DNA from: Castellaniella sp049673105
GTDB taxonomy: Bacteria > Pseudomonadota > Gammaproteobacteria > Burkholderiales > Burkholderiaceae_B
NCBI RefSeq assembly: GCF_049673105.1
Contig: NZ_JBATXG010000032.1
Coordinates: 62,001 to 126,000 of the forward strand
DNA length: 64,000 nt
Direction of reading: 5' to 3'
The translations under genes were made by a program, and so were the position numbers. The first letter of the stretch is position 1. Each line of letters opens with the position of its first letter. Of the stretch, positions 51,384 through 59,251 are shown piece after piece. The notes under the pieces are model-generated. The model was not told where the DNA came from and ran no database searches. It saw nothing but the letters and a program-made list of their open reading frames with translations.

Positions 51384-53459
51384 ATGCTGGCCTGGGGCGT
51401 GGCGGCTGTGTTGGGCCTTAGCGGCTGCGCGGCTGCGCAGGCCCCGACCGAGGCCGAGACGCAGGCGGGCGAAGCCCCGCGTGTGGCCGTGGTGGCCGCC
51501 GATGGGGCGGATGCCGTGCAGGGCGCGCCCGCCAGTCCGGCGGTGCTTCAGGCGCCTGTCGTGCCTGCGTATGTGGCCCCGGTGGTGCCGGCGGCGGCCC
51601 GACAGGCGGTTCAGGATGCCTACGAAGCCGTGCAGAAACGCCGCTGGGCGGATCTGGATCGCTTGGCGCCCATCGCTGCCGCCGACCCCGTGCTGGGACA
51701 GTACCCGCGTTACTGGGCGCTGCAGCGCCGCCTGCAGGATCGCACGACTCCGGTGCCGACTGCGGATGTGCAGCAATTCCTGAAGGACAATCCCGGCGTC
51801 TATCTGAACGAACGCATCCGCTCCGACTGGATACTGGCCGCGGTCCGTGCAGGCGATTACGCCGGGGCCATGCGGATTGAGCCGGTCGCCGATCCCTCGA
51901 CCGCCGTGCAGTGTTCCTTGCTGCTGGCGCGTCACATGACGGGCAAGCACGCGCGCGCCGCCGAAGTGCTGGACGTCTTCAAGCCGAATGCCGATTGCTG
52001 GGAACTGCTGGACCAGGCGGCAGCGGATCATGTGCTGAGCCGCAAAGAATGGAATGGCCTGCTGCGCGACACCATGGAAAGCGGCAGGGCGGGTGACATC
52101 ACCCGCTTGGCATCGGTGGTATTCGACGATGCGGCGATGGTGCAGTTCGCCGCTTTGATGAAAGACCCGCGCAAATGGCTGGCCGCTCGGTCCAAGCCCC
52201 GGTCGACCACAGATTTGGAACTGACATCCATCGCCCTGTCCCGGCTGGCGCGCAGCGACGACCGAGTCGAGGCGGCGCGCTACGTGCAGGAACACTGGGC
52301 TGGCGTCATGCCCAAGGCCGACATGCAGTGGGTTTGGGGGCAGTTCGGGCTGGTGGCCGCCCTGAACGTGGATATCGACGCGGCCCGTTGGTATCGCCAG
52401 TCCGGGTTCATTCCCATGACGGACTACAACCATGCCTGGGAAGTCCGCGCCGAATTGCGAGCCTCGCCCATTCAATGGGATCGGGTGGCCACGGCGATCC
52501 GCAAGATGTCGGGCCCCCAGGCGGATGAGCCGGTCTGGCGTTATTGGTATGGTCGCGCGCTGGCCGCTCAGGGCAACGATCAGGCCGCCCGGCAATATTT
52601 CCAGTCCATCCAGGGCGATCTGGGGTTTTATGGACAGCTGGCCACCGAAGAACTAGGCGGCCTGCCGCGTCTGCCCGCGACGCCCGCGCTGGACCCCGCC
52701 TGGACAGCCCAGGCAAGCGCCAATCCCGCTTTAAGGCGCGCGGTGGCCCTGTTCGATCTGGGCTGGCGTCGCGAAGCCGTCCCTGAATGGAATTTCGCTC
52801 TGCGCGGCATGAATGATGCCCAGTTGCGCGGGGCCGCGGAATTCGCCCGCGCCGAACATATTTACGACCGGGTCGTGAATACATCGCTGCAGACCCGGCA
52901 GGTGGTGGATTTCAGCCAGCGCTTCATCGCGCCCTTCGAGGGCAAAGTCGCGGAAAAAGCGCGGCAGATCAATCTGGATCCGGCCTGGGTCTATGGTCTG
53001 ATCCGCCAGGAATCCCGCTTCATCATGAATGCGAAATCCAGAGTCGGCGCATCGGGACTGATGCAATTGATGCCGGCGACGGCCAAGCATGTGGCCCGCA
53101 AGATCGGGCTGAAGGATTTCACCCCCAGCCAGGTCAACGACTTTGACACCAATACGCTGTTGGGTACCAGCTACCTGAACATGGTGCTGCAGGGGCTGGA
53201 TGGGTCGCAACTGCTGGCCACCGCCGGCTACAACGCGGGTCCTGGACGCCCGAAGCGCTGGCGTTCTCAGCTGCAGGCCCCTGTCGAGGGCGCCATTTTC
53301 GCCGAGACCATCCCCTTTACCGAAACGCGCCTGTACGTGAAAAACGTCATGTCCAATGCCGTCTGGTATGCCATGCTGTTTTCCGGTCAGCCGGATTCCC
53401 TGAAGGCGCGGCTGGGCACGATCAGTCCCCTGGACGGCACGCGGACGGCGCAGCCGTGA
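51384..53459 (+). CDS. Soluble lytic murein transglycosylase (Slt70-like), lipoprotein
   Basis: This murein-cleaving exo-muramidase has a C-terminal SLT domain with YGLIRQESRFIMNAKSRVGASGLMQLMPATAKHVA (catalytic Glu in RQESRF) and LATAGYNAGPGRPKRW. The long N-terminal part (~residues 90-500) is the superhelical U/L domain, with WRYWYGRALAAQGNDQAARQYF. ATG 51384 (MLAWGVAAVLGLSGC, a compact lipobox) has GAGGA upstream; ATG 51294 would add 30 atypical residues before the signal. Confidence 0.92.
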   Translation: MLAWGVAAVLGLSGCAAAQAPTEAETQAGEAPRVAVVAADGADAVQGAPASPAVLQAPVVPAYVAPVVPAAARQAVQDAYEAVQKRRWADLDRLAPIAAADPVLGQYPRYWALQRRLQDRTTPVPTADVQQFLKDNPGVYLNERIRSDWILAAVRAGDYAGAMRIEPVADPSTAVQCSLLLARHMTGKHARAAEVLDVFKPNADCWELLDQAAADHVLSRKEWNGLLRDTMESGRAGDITRLASVVFDDAAMVQFAALMKDPRKWLAARSKPRSTTDLELTSIALSRLARSDDRVEAARYVQEHWAGVMPKADMQWVWGQFGLVAALNVDIDAARWYRQSGFIPMTDYNHAWEVRAELRASPIQWDRVATAIRKMSGPQADEPVWRYWYGRALAAQGNDQAARQYFQSIQGDLGFYGQLATEELGGLPRLPATPALDPAWTAQASANPALRRAVALFDLGWRREAVPEWNFALRGMNDAQLRGAAEFARAEHIYDRVVNTSLQTRQVVDFSQRFIAPFEGKVAEKARQINLDPAWVYGLIRQESRFIMNAKSRVGASGLMQLMPATAKHVARKIGLKDFTPSQVNDFDTNTLLGTSYLNMVLQGLDGSQLLATAGYNAGPGRPKRWRSQLQAPVEGAIFAETIPFTETRLYVKNVMSNAVWYAMLFSGQPDSLKARLGTISPLDGTRTAQP

Positions 53460-54574
53460 CCGCCGACAGCGCGCCAGCGACTGCCGGTTGGGGTGATCCC
53501 GCCCTGGATGGTCTCGATGCCTATGTCGTGGGCGGCGCCGTGCGCGATGCGCTGCTGGGGCGGCCCGCCGGCGACAGGGACTGGGTGGTGGTGGGCGCCA
53601 CCCCGGAAATCATGGCTGCGCGGGGGTTCACCCCGGTGGGCGGGGATTTTCCGGTGTTCCTGCATCCTCAGACCCACGAGGAATATGCCCTGGCGCGTAC
53701 CGAACGCAAATCCGGGCGGGGATATCGGGGGTTTGTCTTTCATGCCGGGCCGGATGTGTCCCTGGCCGATGACTTGCACCGTCGCGATCTGACCGTCAAT
53801 GCGATTGCGCGCGCGTCCGACGGCGCCCTGATGGATCCTTTGGGCGGGGTGGCGGATATCCACGCCCGCGTCTTGCGGCATGTGGGGCCGGCCTTTGTCG
53901 AAGACCCCGTGCGTCTGCTGCGTCTGGCGCGCTTTGCCGCCCGCTTTCACGATTTTTCCATCGCACCGGAAACCCTGGATCTCTGCCGCACGCTGGTGCG
54001 CGACGGCGAAGTCGATGCGCTGGTGCCCGAGCGCGTCTGGCAGGAATTCGCCAAGGGCCTGATGACGGACCATCCCGGTCGCATGCTGGATGTGCTGGCC
54101 GAATGCGGCGCGCTGGACCGGGTCGCGCCCGGTCTGGTGTGGAACGCCGATGTGGCGGCGGGTCTGGCGCGGGGCGCTGCCCTGGGCATGGATTTGGCGC
54201 AACGCTATGCCTTGCTGTGCCGGGCATCGGCGTCCGGCCTGCAGGATCGTTTGCGGGCGCCGTCCGCTTGCCGCGATCTGGCGCGCCTGCTGCCGGGGAT
54301 GTTGGCGCGGCTGTCAGCGAACGCGGATTCCCCATCCTCCTGGCTGGATCTGCTGGAATCCTGCGATGCCTTGCGGCGCCCGGATCGTTGCGCGGCGCTG
54401 CTGGCGGCGGCTGCTTGCGTCCGAGACGACGTCGATCTGCCGGTGTGGGCGAGGCGGCTGGCCGCCGTGCGAGACGTGGATGCCGGCGCGGTCGCTCGCG
54501 CCGCCGGAGGCGATCCGTCGCGCATTCGCGATGATCTGCGCGCCGCTCGACTGCGGGCCTTGACGGCTATTTGA
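53456..54574 (+). CDS. cca: CCA-adding enzyme (tRNA nucleotidyltransferase), short form
   Basis: This enzyme adds or repairs the 3' CCA of tRNA. Class II features are AYVVGGAVRDALLGRPAGDRDWVVVG (catalytic DxD as DRD), FLHPQTHEEYALARTERKSGRGYRGF, DLHRRDLTVNAIA and EDPVRLLRLARFAARF. At 372 residues it lacks the C-terminal HD phosphohydrolase domain of E. coli Cca. The GTG start overlaps the transglycosylase stop by 4 bp (GTGA). Confidence 0.94.
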   Translation: MTADSAPATAGWGDPALDGLDAYVVGGAVRDALLGRPAGDRDWVVVGATPEIMAARGFTPVGGDFPVFLHPQTHEEYALARTERKSGRGYRGFVFHAGPDVSLADDLHRRDLTVNAIARASDGALMDPLGGVADIHARVLRHVGPAFVEDPVRLLRLARFAARFHDFSIAPETLDLCRTLVRDGEVDALVPERVWQEFAKGLMTDHPGRMLDVLAECGALDRVAPGLVWNADVAAGLARGAALGMDLAQRYALLCRASASGLQDRLRAPSACRDLARLLPGMLARLSANADSPSSWLDLLESCDALRRPDRCAALLAAAACVRDDVDLPVWARRLAAVRDVDAGAVARAAGGDPSRIRDDLRAARLRALTAI

Positions 54575-55419
54575 TGTCTGAACCGGATATTGCGTCGCAC
54601 CGGCCTGTGCTGGTGTTTGATTCCGGCATCGGCGGCCTGACCGTGTTGCGCGAGGCGCGGGTGCTGATTCCGGAACGACGCTTTGTCTACGTGGCTGATG
54701 ATGCCGGGTTTCCCTATGGAGGCTGGTCGGAAGACGCCTTGCGGGACCATGTTGTGGCGTTGTTTGGCACCCTGCTGCAGGATCACGATCCCGCGCTGTG
54801 CGTGGTGGCGTGCAATACGGCGTTCACGGTCGCGGGGGCCGCTTTGCGGGCAGCCTATCCCGACAGGGTGTTCGTTGGCACGGTGCCGGCCATCAAGCCG
54901 GCAGCCGAACGCACCCGGTCCTGTCTGGTGTCTGTGCTGGCGACACCGGGGACGGTGCAGCGCGACTATACCCGGCGGCTGATCCGGTCATTTGCTTCCC
55001 GCTGCAAGGTCCAGCTCGTGGGGTCGACCCGCCTGGCGCAGATGGCCGAAGCCTATATCCGGGGACAGACGGTGGCGGATGAGGCCATCCGGGCGGAGAT
55101 CGCCGCTGCTTTCGTGGAGGACGGCGGCGCTCGCACCGATATCGTGGTGCTGGGCTGCACCCATTATCCGTTTCTGGCGAATGTGTTCCGGCGCCTGGCT
55201 CCCTGGCCGGTCGACTGGCTGGATCCGGCCGAGGCCATTGCCCGTCACGCCCGCAGCCTGCTGCCCTGGGCGGAACACGCCCTGCATCCGGCGTCAGCCG
55301 ATAGTGCCTTTTTCACCAGCGGGGCGCCGGATTTCGCCACCCGGCGGCTGATGAACAGTTTTGGCTTGGCGGTGGGGGATGAGACGTTCACAGCCGGTCG
55401 CGCCGATCCCCGCGGTTGA
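54574..55419 (+). CDS. murI: Glutamate racemase MurI
   Basis: MurI supplies D-glutamate for peptidoglycan. Motifs are VFDSGIGGLTVLREA, ADDAGFPYGGWSE, VVACNTAFTVAGAALR (first catalytic Cys) and IVVLGCTHYPFLANVF (second Cys). ATG 54574 lies inside the cca stop (TGATG). Length 281. Its 3' end overlaps the methyltransferase gene on the opposite strand by 32 bp. Confidence 0.96.
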   Translation: MSEPDIASHRPVLVFDSGIGGLTVLREARVLIPERRFVYVADDAGFPYGGWSEDALRDHVVALFGTLLQDHDPALCVVACNTAFTVAGAALRAAYPDRVFVGTVPAIKPAAERTRSCLVSVLATPGTVQRDYTRRLIRSFASRCKVQLVGSTRLAQMAEAYIRGQTVADEAIRAEIAAAFVEDGGARTDIVVLGCTHYPFLANVFRRLAPWPVDWLDPAEAIARHARSLLPWAEHALHPASADSAFFTSGAPDFATRRLMNSFGLAVGDETFTAGRADPRG

Positions 55420-56569
55420 ATCCCAGCAGGGGGCCGTCCACGCCGCGCCCGATGGCCAGCACCTTGAACAGTTCCCCCATTTCGGCTTCGGAGATCAGCG
55501 TGTTCAGCGCCGCCAACTGACGCGCTCGTTCGGGTGGATTGTCCCCCGGCGCCTGGATCAGATTCATCAGGCCGGCATTCATGAGAAACCGCGCTTGCGA
55601 CGTATAGCCCAGCACGTCCAGACCGCCGTCCAGGGCGGCATCCGCCATCGCGGTGAAATCCACGTGGGCAGTGATGTCCTGCAGTCCCGGCAGGATCAGG
55701 GGCTGATCATGCGCATGGTGGCGGAAGTGGCACATCAGGGTGCCCTGCAGGCGCTGGGGGTGGTAGTACTCCGCTTGGGGGAAGCCGTAGTCGATCAGCA
55801 GCGCGGCGCCGCAGCGCAGCCAGCGGCCCAGGTCGCGGATCCAGGCTTCGGCCTGCAAATTGATTTCCGACTGGTAGCCGGGCAGGGGCGGCATGCGGGC
55901 GGACACCACCGTGCCTACGGCTGGGTCCGCCGGGCGCGTCGCCCAGGAAAAAGGGACGGTGGCCTGGGGGGCAGGTGAGTGTTCCACGCCCAGTTCATCC
56001 AGGCCGCCCTGATCGTTCCAGCGAAAGAGCGTGACCGGCATGGCGTCCAGGACCTCGTTGGCCAGCACGCAGCCCTCGAAGGCCGACGGCAGCGTGTCCA
56101 GCCATTGCACCTGCTCGCCCCAAGGCGCCAGCCTGGCTTGTTGTCTGGCTCGCAGGTCGGCGGATACGTCGAGGATACGGTAATCGACGGTGATCCCCAG
56201 ATCCTGCAGGGCCGGGATCAGGGCGGCAGCCAGAGCGCCGGACCCGGCGCCGAATTCCAGCACCGTCTGACTGCCGCTGGCCTGCAGGATCTGCGCCACC
56301 TGGGGGGCCAGCGCTCGAGCGAACAAAGGGCTGGTTTCCGGTGCGGTGGTGAAATCCCCTTCCTGGTGGAATTTCGCGCTGCCCGCGCTGTAATAACCCA
56401 GGCCGGGCGCGTACAGCGCGGCCTGCATCCAGGCGTCAAACGGTAGCCAGCCGCCTGCCGCGTCAATTTTTTCGCGCAGCATGGCCTGCACCTGCAGACC
56501 GTGGCTGAGGGCCGGCGCATCGGGTTCGGGCAGATGTGCGGGAATTTGGACGGTAGGCAATTCAGTCAT
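55388..56569 (-). CDS. MidA/NDUFAF7-family SAM-dependent methyltransferase (COG1565)
   Basis: This 393-residue enzyme has the family entry WLPFDAWMQAALYAPGLGYYSAG, the SAM-binding VLEFGAGSGALAAALIPAL and the conserved VLANEVLDAMPVTLF. The mitochondrial relative methylates an Arg of complex I; the bacterial substrate is unknown. ATG 56569 is family-like; the open frame runs further upstream into the helicase terminator. Confidence 0.9.
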   Translation of the reverse strand: MTELPTVQIPAHLPEPDAPALSHGLQVQAMLREKIDAAGGWLPFDAWMQAALYAPGLGYYSAGSAKFHQEGDFTTAPETSPLFARALAPQVAQILQASGSQTVLEFGAGSGALAAALIPALQDLGITVDYRILDVSADLRARQQARLAPWGEQVQWLDTLPSAFEGCVLANEVLDAMPVTLFRWNDQGGLDELGVEHSPAPQATVPFSWATRPADPAVGTVVSARMPPLPGYQSEINLQAEAWIRDLGRWLRCGAALLIDYGFPQAEYYHPQRLQGTLMCHFRHHAHDQPLILPGLQDITAHVDFTAMADAALDGGLDVLGYTSQARFLMNAGLMNLIQAPGDNPPERARQLAALNTLISEAEMGELFKVLAIGRGVDGPLLGFNRGDRRDRL

Positions 56570-56593
56570 GGGGCGAAGCATAGCAGCAGGGTG

Positions 56594-56636
56594 GGAAAAA
56601 GAATCGCCCCGAGGACTTTGTGCAAGTGCTCGGGGC
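56594..56636 (-). terminator. Rho-independent terminator of the DEAD-box helicase gene
   Basis: On the minus strand CCCCGAG-C-ACTT and AAGT-C-CTCGGGG form an 11 bp stem with one mismatch (outer arms 56607-56613 and 56629-56635), followed by CGATTCTTTTT. Confidence 0.85.
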
Positions 56637-56685
56637 GGCGGGCGGTGGTCCCTAGGGGACCGTGTGTCTGGCGAACGGCCTGGAC

Positions 56686-58320
56686 TTAAGCGAAACGCGG
56701 GCGTTGTGCCGGTTTCTTGCCTTGGTCCTGGCGGGTCTGGCGCTTGAACGTGGATTTGGCGCCGACTTTGTCGGGACGCGGGCCGCGCTTGGCATAGTCC
56801 GTGCGAGTGTCCGCACGGCGCGGATGCGTTGCCGGGCTGGCGTCGGCACCTGTCCATTCCGACGGGCGGGCGGCATGGCTGCGAGCCGGGCGAGCCGGCC
56901 GGGTGTCGTCGCCTGTTTGCGGGCGGTCGCGGTGCCAGGGCTTGGCGCCGCCGGTGTGGGCGGTCGCGTCGCGATCCTTGTGCCAGGGCTTGCGGGCGCC
57001 GTGACTGGATTCACCGTTCGCTTCGGCGCGGGGCTGCCAGGGTTTGCGCGCACCTTGGCTGGGTCCGGCGGATGCCTCGTCCCGATCCTGCTGCCAGGGC
57101 TTGCGGCCCTGATAGCCGCCGGGTTTCCCGCTGCGCGGACGGTTCTGGTTCGGGCGATCCTTCCAGGTCGGGCGGACCGATTGGCGCGGTTCCAGCCCCG
57201 GAATGGTTTCCATGGGGATGGACTGGCCGATGAATTGTTCGATGCGGCGGATCTTGTGGCGTTCCGCAGTGACGGCCAGCGTGATGGCCTGACCATCACG
57301 GCCCGCGCGGCCCGTGCGACCGATCCGGTGCACGTAGTCTTCGGCCTGCATCGGCAGGTCGTAGTTCACGGCATGGGTGATGGTCTGCACGTCGATGCCG
57401 CGGGCGGCGACGTCGGTGGCGACCAGCACACGTACCCGGCCATTTTGCAGCAGGCCCAGCGTGCGAGTGCGCTGGCGCTGGTTCATGTCACCGTGCAGAG
57501 CGGCGGCGGCGAAGCCTTCTTCGGACAGGTGGTCGGCCAGATCATCGGCGCCGCGTTTGGTCGCCGTGAAGATGATGGCCTGGTCCAGGCTGGTGTCGCG
57601 CAGCAGGTGGTCCAGCAGGCGCAGTTTATGAGCCCGGTCGTCCGCGTACAGCAGGTGCTGGGTAATGTTGGTGTGCTTTTGTTGCGCGTTCGCGATTTCG
57701 ATGCGGTGCGGTTCGTGCATCATATTGGCCGCCAGCTTGGCGACCGTGCCATCCAGTGTCGCGGAAAACAGCAGAGTCTGCCGATCCTTCGGTGTCGCGC
57801 CGACGATGGTTTCGATGTCTTCGATGAAGCCCATGTCCAGCATGCGATCGGCTTCGTCCAGAATCAGCGTCTGCACGGTGGACAGATTCACGCGTCGGGC
57901 CTGCAGGTGATCGATCAGGCGGCCCGGGGTTGCCACCAGCACGTCCACGCGCTTGGACAGGGATTGGATCTGGGCGCCGTAAGGCATGCCGCCGACGACC
58001 GTGGCCACGCGCAGGCCTCCCAGGTGCTTGCCGTAGGCGCGGGTGGCGTCGGCCACCTGCATGGCCAGTTCGCGAGTGGGCGTCAGCACCAGCACTTGTA
58101 CGCCGCGCCCGCCGGAGCCGGTGCGGCGGCTGAGCTGTTGCAGCGAGGGCAGCATAAAGGCGGCGGTCTTGCCGCTGCCCGTTTGCGAAGACACCATCAG
58201 GTCCTGGCCGGCCAGCGCCTTGGGAATGGCGGCGGCTTGCACCGAGGTGGGAGTAGCGATGCCCTGTTCCTGAAGAGCGGACACGAGCTTGGGGTCGAGC
58301 CCCAGAGAGTCGAAAGACAT
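56686..58320 (-). CDS. DEAD-box RNA helicase (RhlE-like) with KPW-repeat tail
   Basis: This ATP-dependent RNA helicase has motif Q (FDSLGLDPKLVSALQEQGIATPT), Walker A SSQTGSGKTAAF, Walker B LILDEADRMLDMGF, motif III LLFSATLDG, VATDVAARGIDV and HRIGRTGRAG. The core ends near residue 375. The basic tail contains four KPW(Q/H) units at ~residues 405-465 (GRKPWQQDRD, ARKPWQPRAE, ARKPWHKDRD, AKPWHRDR), a likely RNA-contacting region. A ~218 nt leader with a stem-loop precedes it. Closest to RhlE; the paralogue type is not fully certain. Confidence 0.93.
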   Translation of the reverse strand: MSFDSLGLDPKLVSALQEQGIATPTSVQAAAIPKALAGQDLMVSSQTGSGKTAAFMLPSLQQLSRRTGSGGRGVQVLVLTPTRELAMQVADATRAYGKHLGGLRVATVVGGMPYGAQIQSLSKRVDVLVATPGRLIDHLQARRVNLSTVQTLILDEADRMLDMGFIEDIETIVGATPKDRQTLLFSATLDGTVAKLAANMMHEPHRIEIANAQQKHTNITQHLLYADDRAHKLRLLDHLLRDTSLDQAIIFTATKRGADDLADHLSEEGFAAAALHGDMNQRQRTRTLGLLQNGRVRVLVATDVAARGIDVQTITHAVNYDLPMQAEDYVHRIGRTGRAGRDGQAITLAVTAERHKIRRIEQFIGQSIPMETIPGLEPRQSVRPTWKDRPNQNRPRSGKPGGYQGRKPWQQDRDEASAGPSQGARKPWQPRAEANGESSHGARKPWHKDRDATAHTGGAKPWHRDRPQTGDDTRPARPARSHAARPSEWTGADASPATHPRRADTRTDYAKRGPRPDKVGAKSTFKRQTRQDQGKKPAQRPRFA

Positions 58321-58458
58321 GAGTTCCTTGGCCCGCTAGAGCGGGTGATGTGCTGCGAGGCGCCAGAGATGGCCCCGCCGGGTTGCTGCTGTGGATGTCT
58401 GCCACGCAGAATCAGTCGCATGTGCCGACCGGGTCAACCCAAAATAGCGCATCTATCA

Positions 58459-58501
58459 GGGTGTTCCGTTTATCAATCCGTCTGTGCGGAAAAGAACACC
58501 C
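58459..58501 (-). other. Stem-loop in the helicase 5' leader
   Basis: GGGTGTTC (58459-58466) and GAACACCC (58494-58501) are perfect inverted arms. Inside, TCCG and CGGA (58477-58480, 58487-58490) form a second short stem. Together they give a branched leader hairpin about 140 nt before the helicase ATG. Confidence 0.6.
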
Positions 58502-58544
58502 GGCGCAAGCCAAGGTCAGGAGGTCAGAAAACAGGCAATCCAGC

Positions 58545-58574
58545 ACTATAGCATAAGTAATAACCCTTATTCAA
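58545..58574 (-). promoter_or_regulatory. Candidate promoter of the DEAD-box helicase gene
   Basis: On the minus strand TTGAAT (58569-58574) and TATAGT (58545-58550) are separated by 18 bp, close to sigma-70 consensus, just past the end of the lrp-type gene. It implies a ~218 nt leader, reminiscent of cold-shock helicase mRNAs. Confidence 0.5.
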
Positions 58575-58577
58575 TCA

Positions 58578-59063
58578 TTATTCAACAATGGGCACCGATG
58601 TGTCGAATTTGCTGCGACTGGTGGCGAAAAAGCTGCGGACGTTGCGAATTCGGGGGTCTCCCGTCAGGCGGCGCAGCGCCAGATCCTGGTAGGCGGCCAT
58701 GTCGGCGACCTGTGCTATCAGCACGAAATCAGGGCCGCTGCTGACGCGGTAGCACTGCTGGATGGCGGCTTCGCTGACGAAGCCCGCCTCGACCGCGTCC
58801 AGTTGCGCCGCTGCCTGGGCATCCAGAGAGACTTCAATGATGACGGTCAGGGCAGCACCCAGCCGCGCCGGGTCCAGCAGAGCGACCTGGCGCAGGATCA
58901 GGCCGGATTGCATCAGCTTGCGCACACGGCGTAGGCAGGTGGGGGGAGACGCATGCACGCGGGCAGCCAGATCCAGGTTGCTCAGCGAGCAATCCTGCTG
59001 CAGCTGGCTCAGGATGCGGCGATCCAGATCGTCAAGCTCGGGCGGGGGGGAATCGAGTGGCAT
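58578..59063 (-). CDS. Lrp/AsnC-family transcriptional regulator
   Basis: An N-terminal winged helix (LDDLDRRILSQLQQDCSLSNLDLAARVHASPPTCLRRVRKL) is followed by a RAM/ligand domain (VIIEVSLDAQAAAQLDAVEAGF, and YRVSSGPDFVLIAQVADMAAYQDL). Length 161. It diverges from glmS across three phased 13 bp palindromes, probably its own binding sites. The GxDF-like FVLI ligand-pocket segment suggests an amino acid effector, not identifiable. Confidence 0.92.
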   Translation of the reverse strand: MPLDSPPPELDDLDRRILSQLQQDCSLSNLDLAARVHASPPTCLRRVRKLMQSGLILRQVALLDPARLGAALTVIIEVSLDAQAAAQLDAVEAGFVSEAAIQQCYRVSSGPDFVLIAQVADMAAYQDLALRRLTGDPRIRNVRSFFATSRSKFDTSVPIVE

Positions 59064-59088
59064 GAATGCAGTCCGTTCGGTCGGTAAT

Positions 59089-59160
59089 GAAATTATATTT
59101 CATGTTGTTTTGCAAGAGAAATATAAATTCATTAGAAGCAAAAAATAGAAATCATATTTC
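59089..59160. promoter_or_regulatory. Three helically phased palindromes between lrp-type gene and glmS
   Basis: GAAATTATATTTC (59089-59101), GAAATATAAATTC (59118-59130) and GAAATCATATTTC (59148-59160) are near-identical AT-rich dyads spaced 29 and 30 bp apart, about three helical turns. This is the layout expected for an Lrp-type octamer wrapping DNA. The first site is 26 bp upstream of the regulator start. Confidence 0.75.
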
Positions 59161-59251
59161 TTGCGGGTCGGGACACAATAGCGGCTGAACAGGACTGGCA
59201 CGGGTGGTTATGGCCTGCGCCCCCTATGGATTGCATTCAGGAGTATCCCCT

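Noticed and set aside
56662..58551. A 629-codon plus-strand frame opposite the DEAD-box helicase
   Set aside because: The helicase motifs on the minus strand are complete; the plus frame crosses its terminator and leader.
59161..59251. Possible glmS ribozyme in the glmS leader
   Set aside because: The short leader lacks the conserved ribozyme core, which is mainly a Gram-positive feature.
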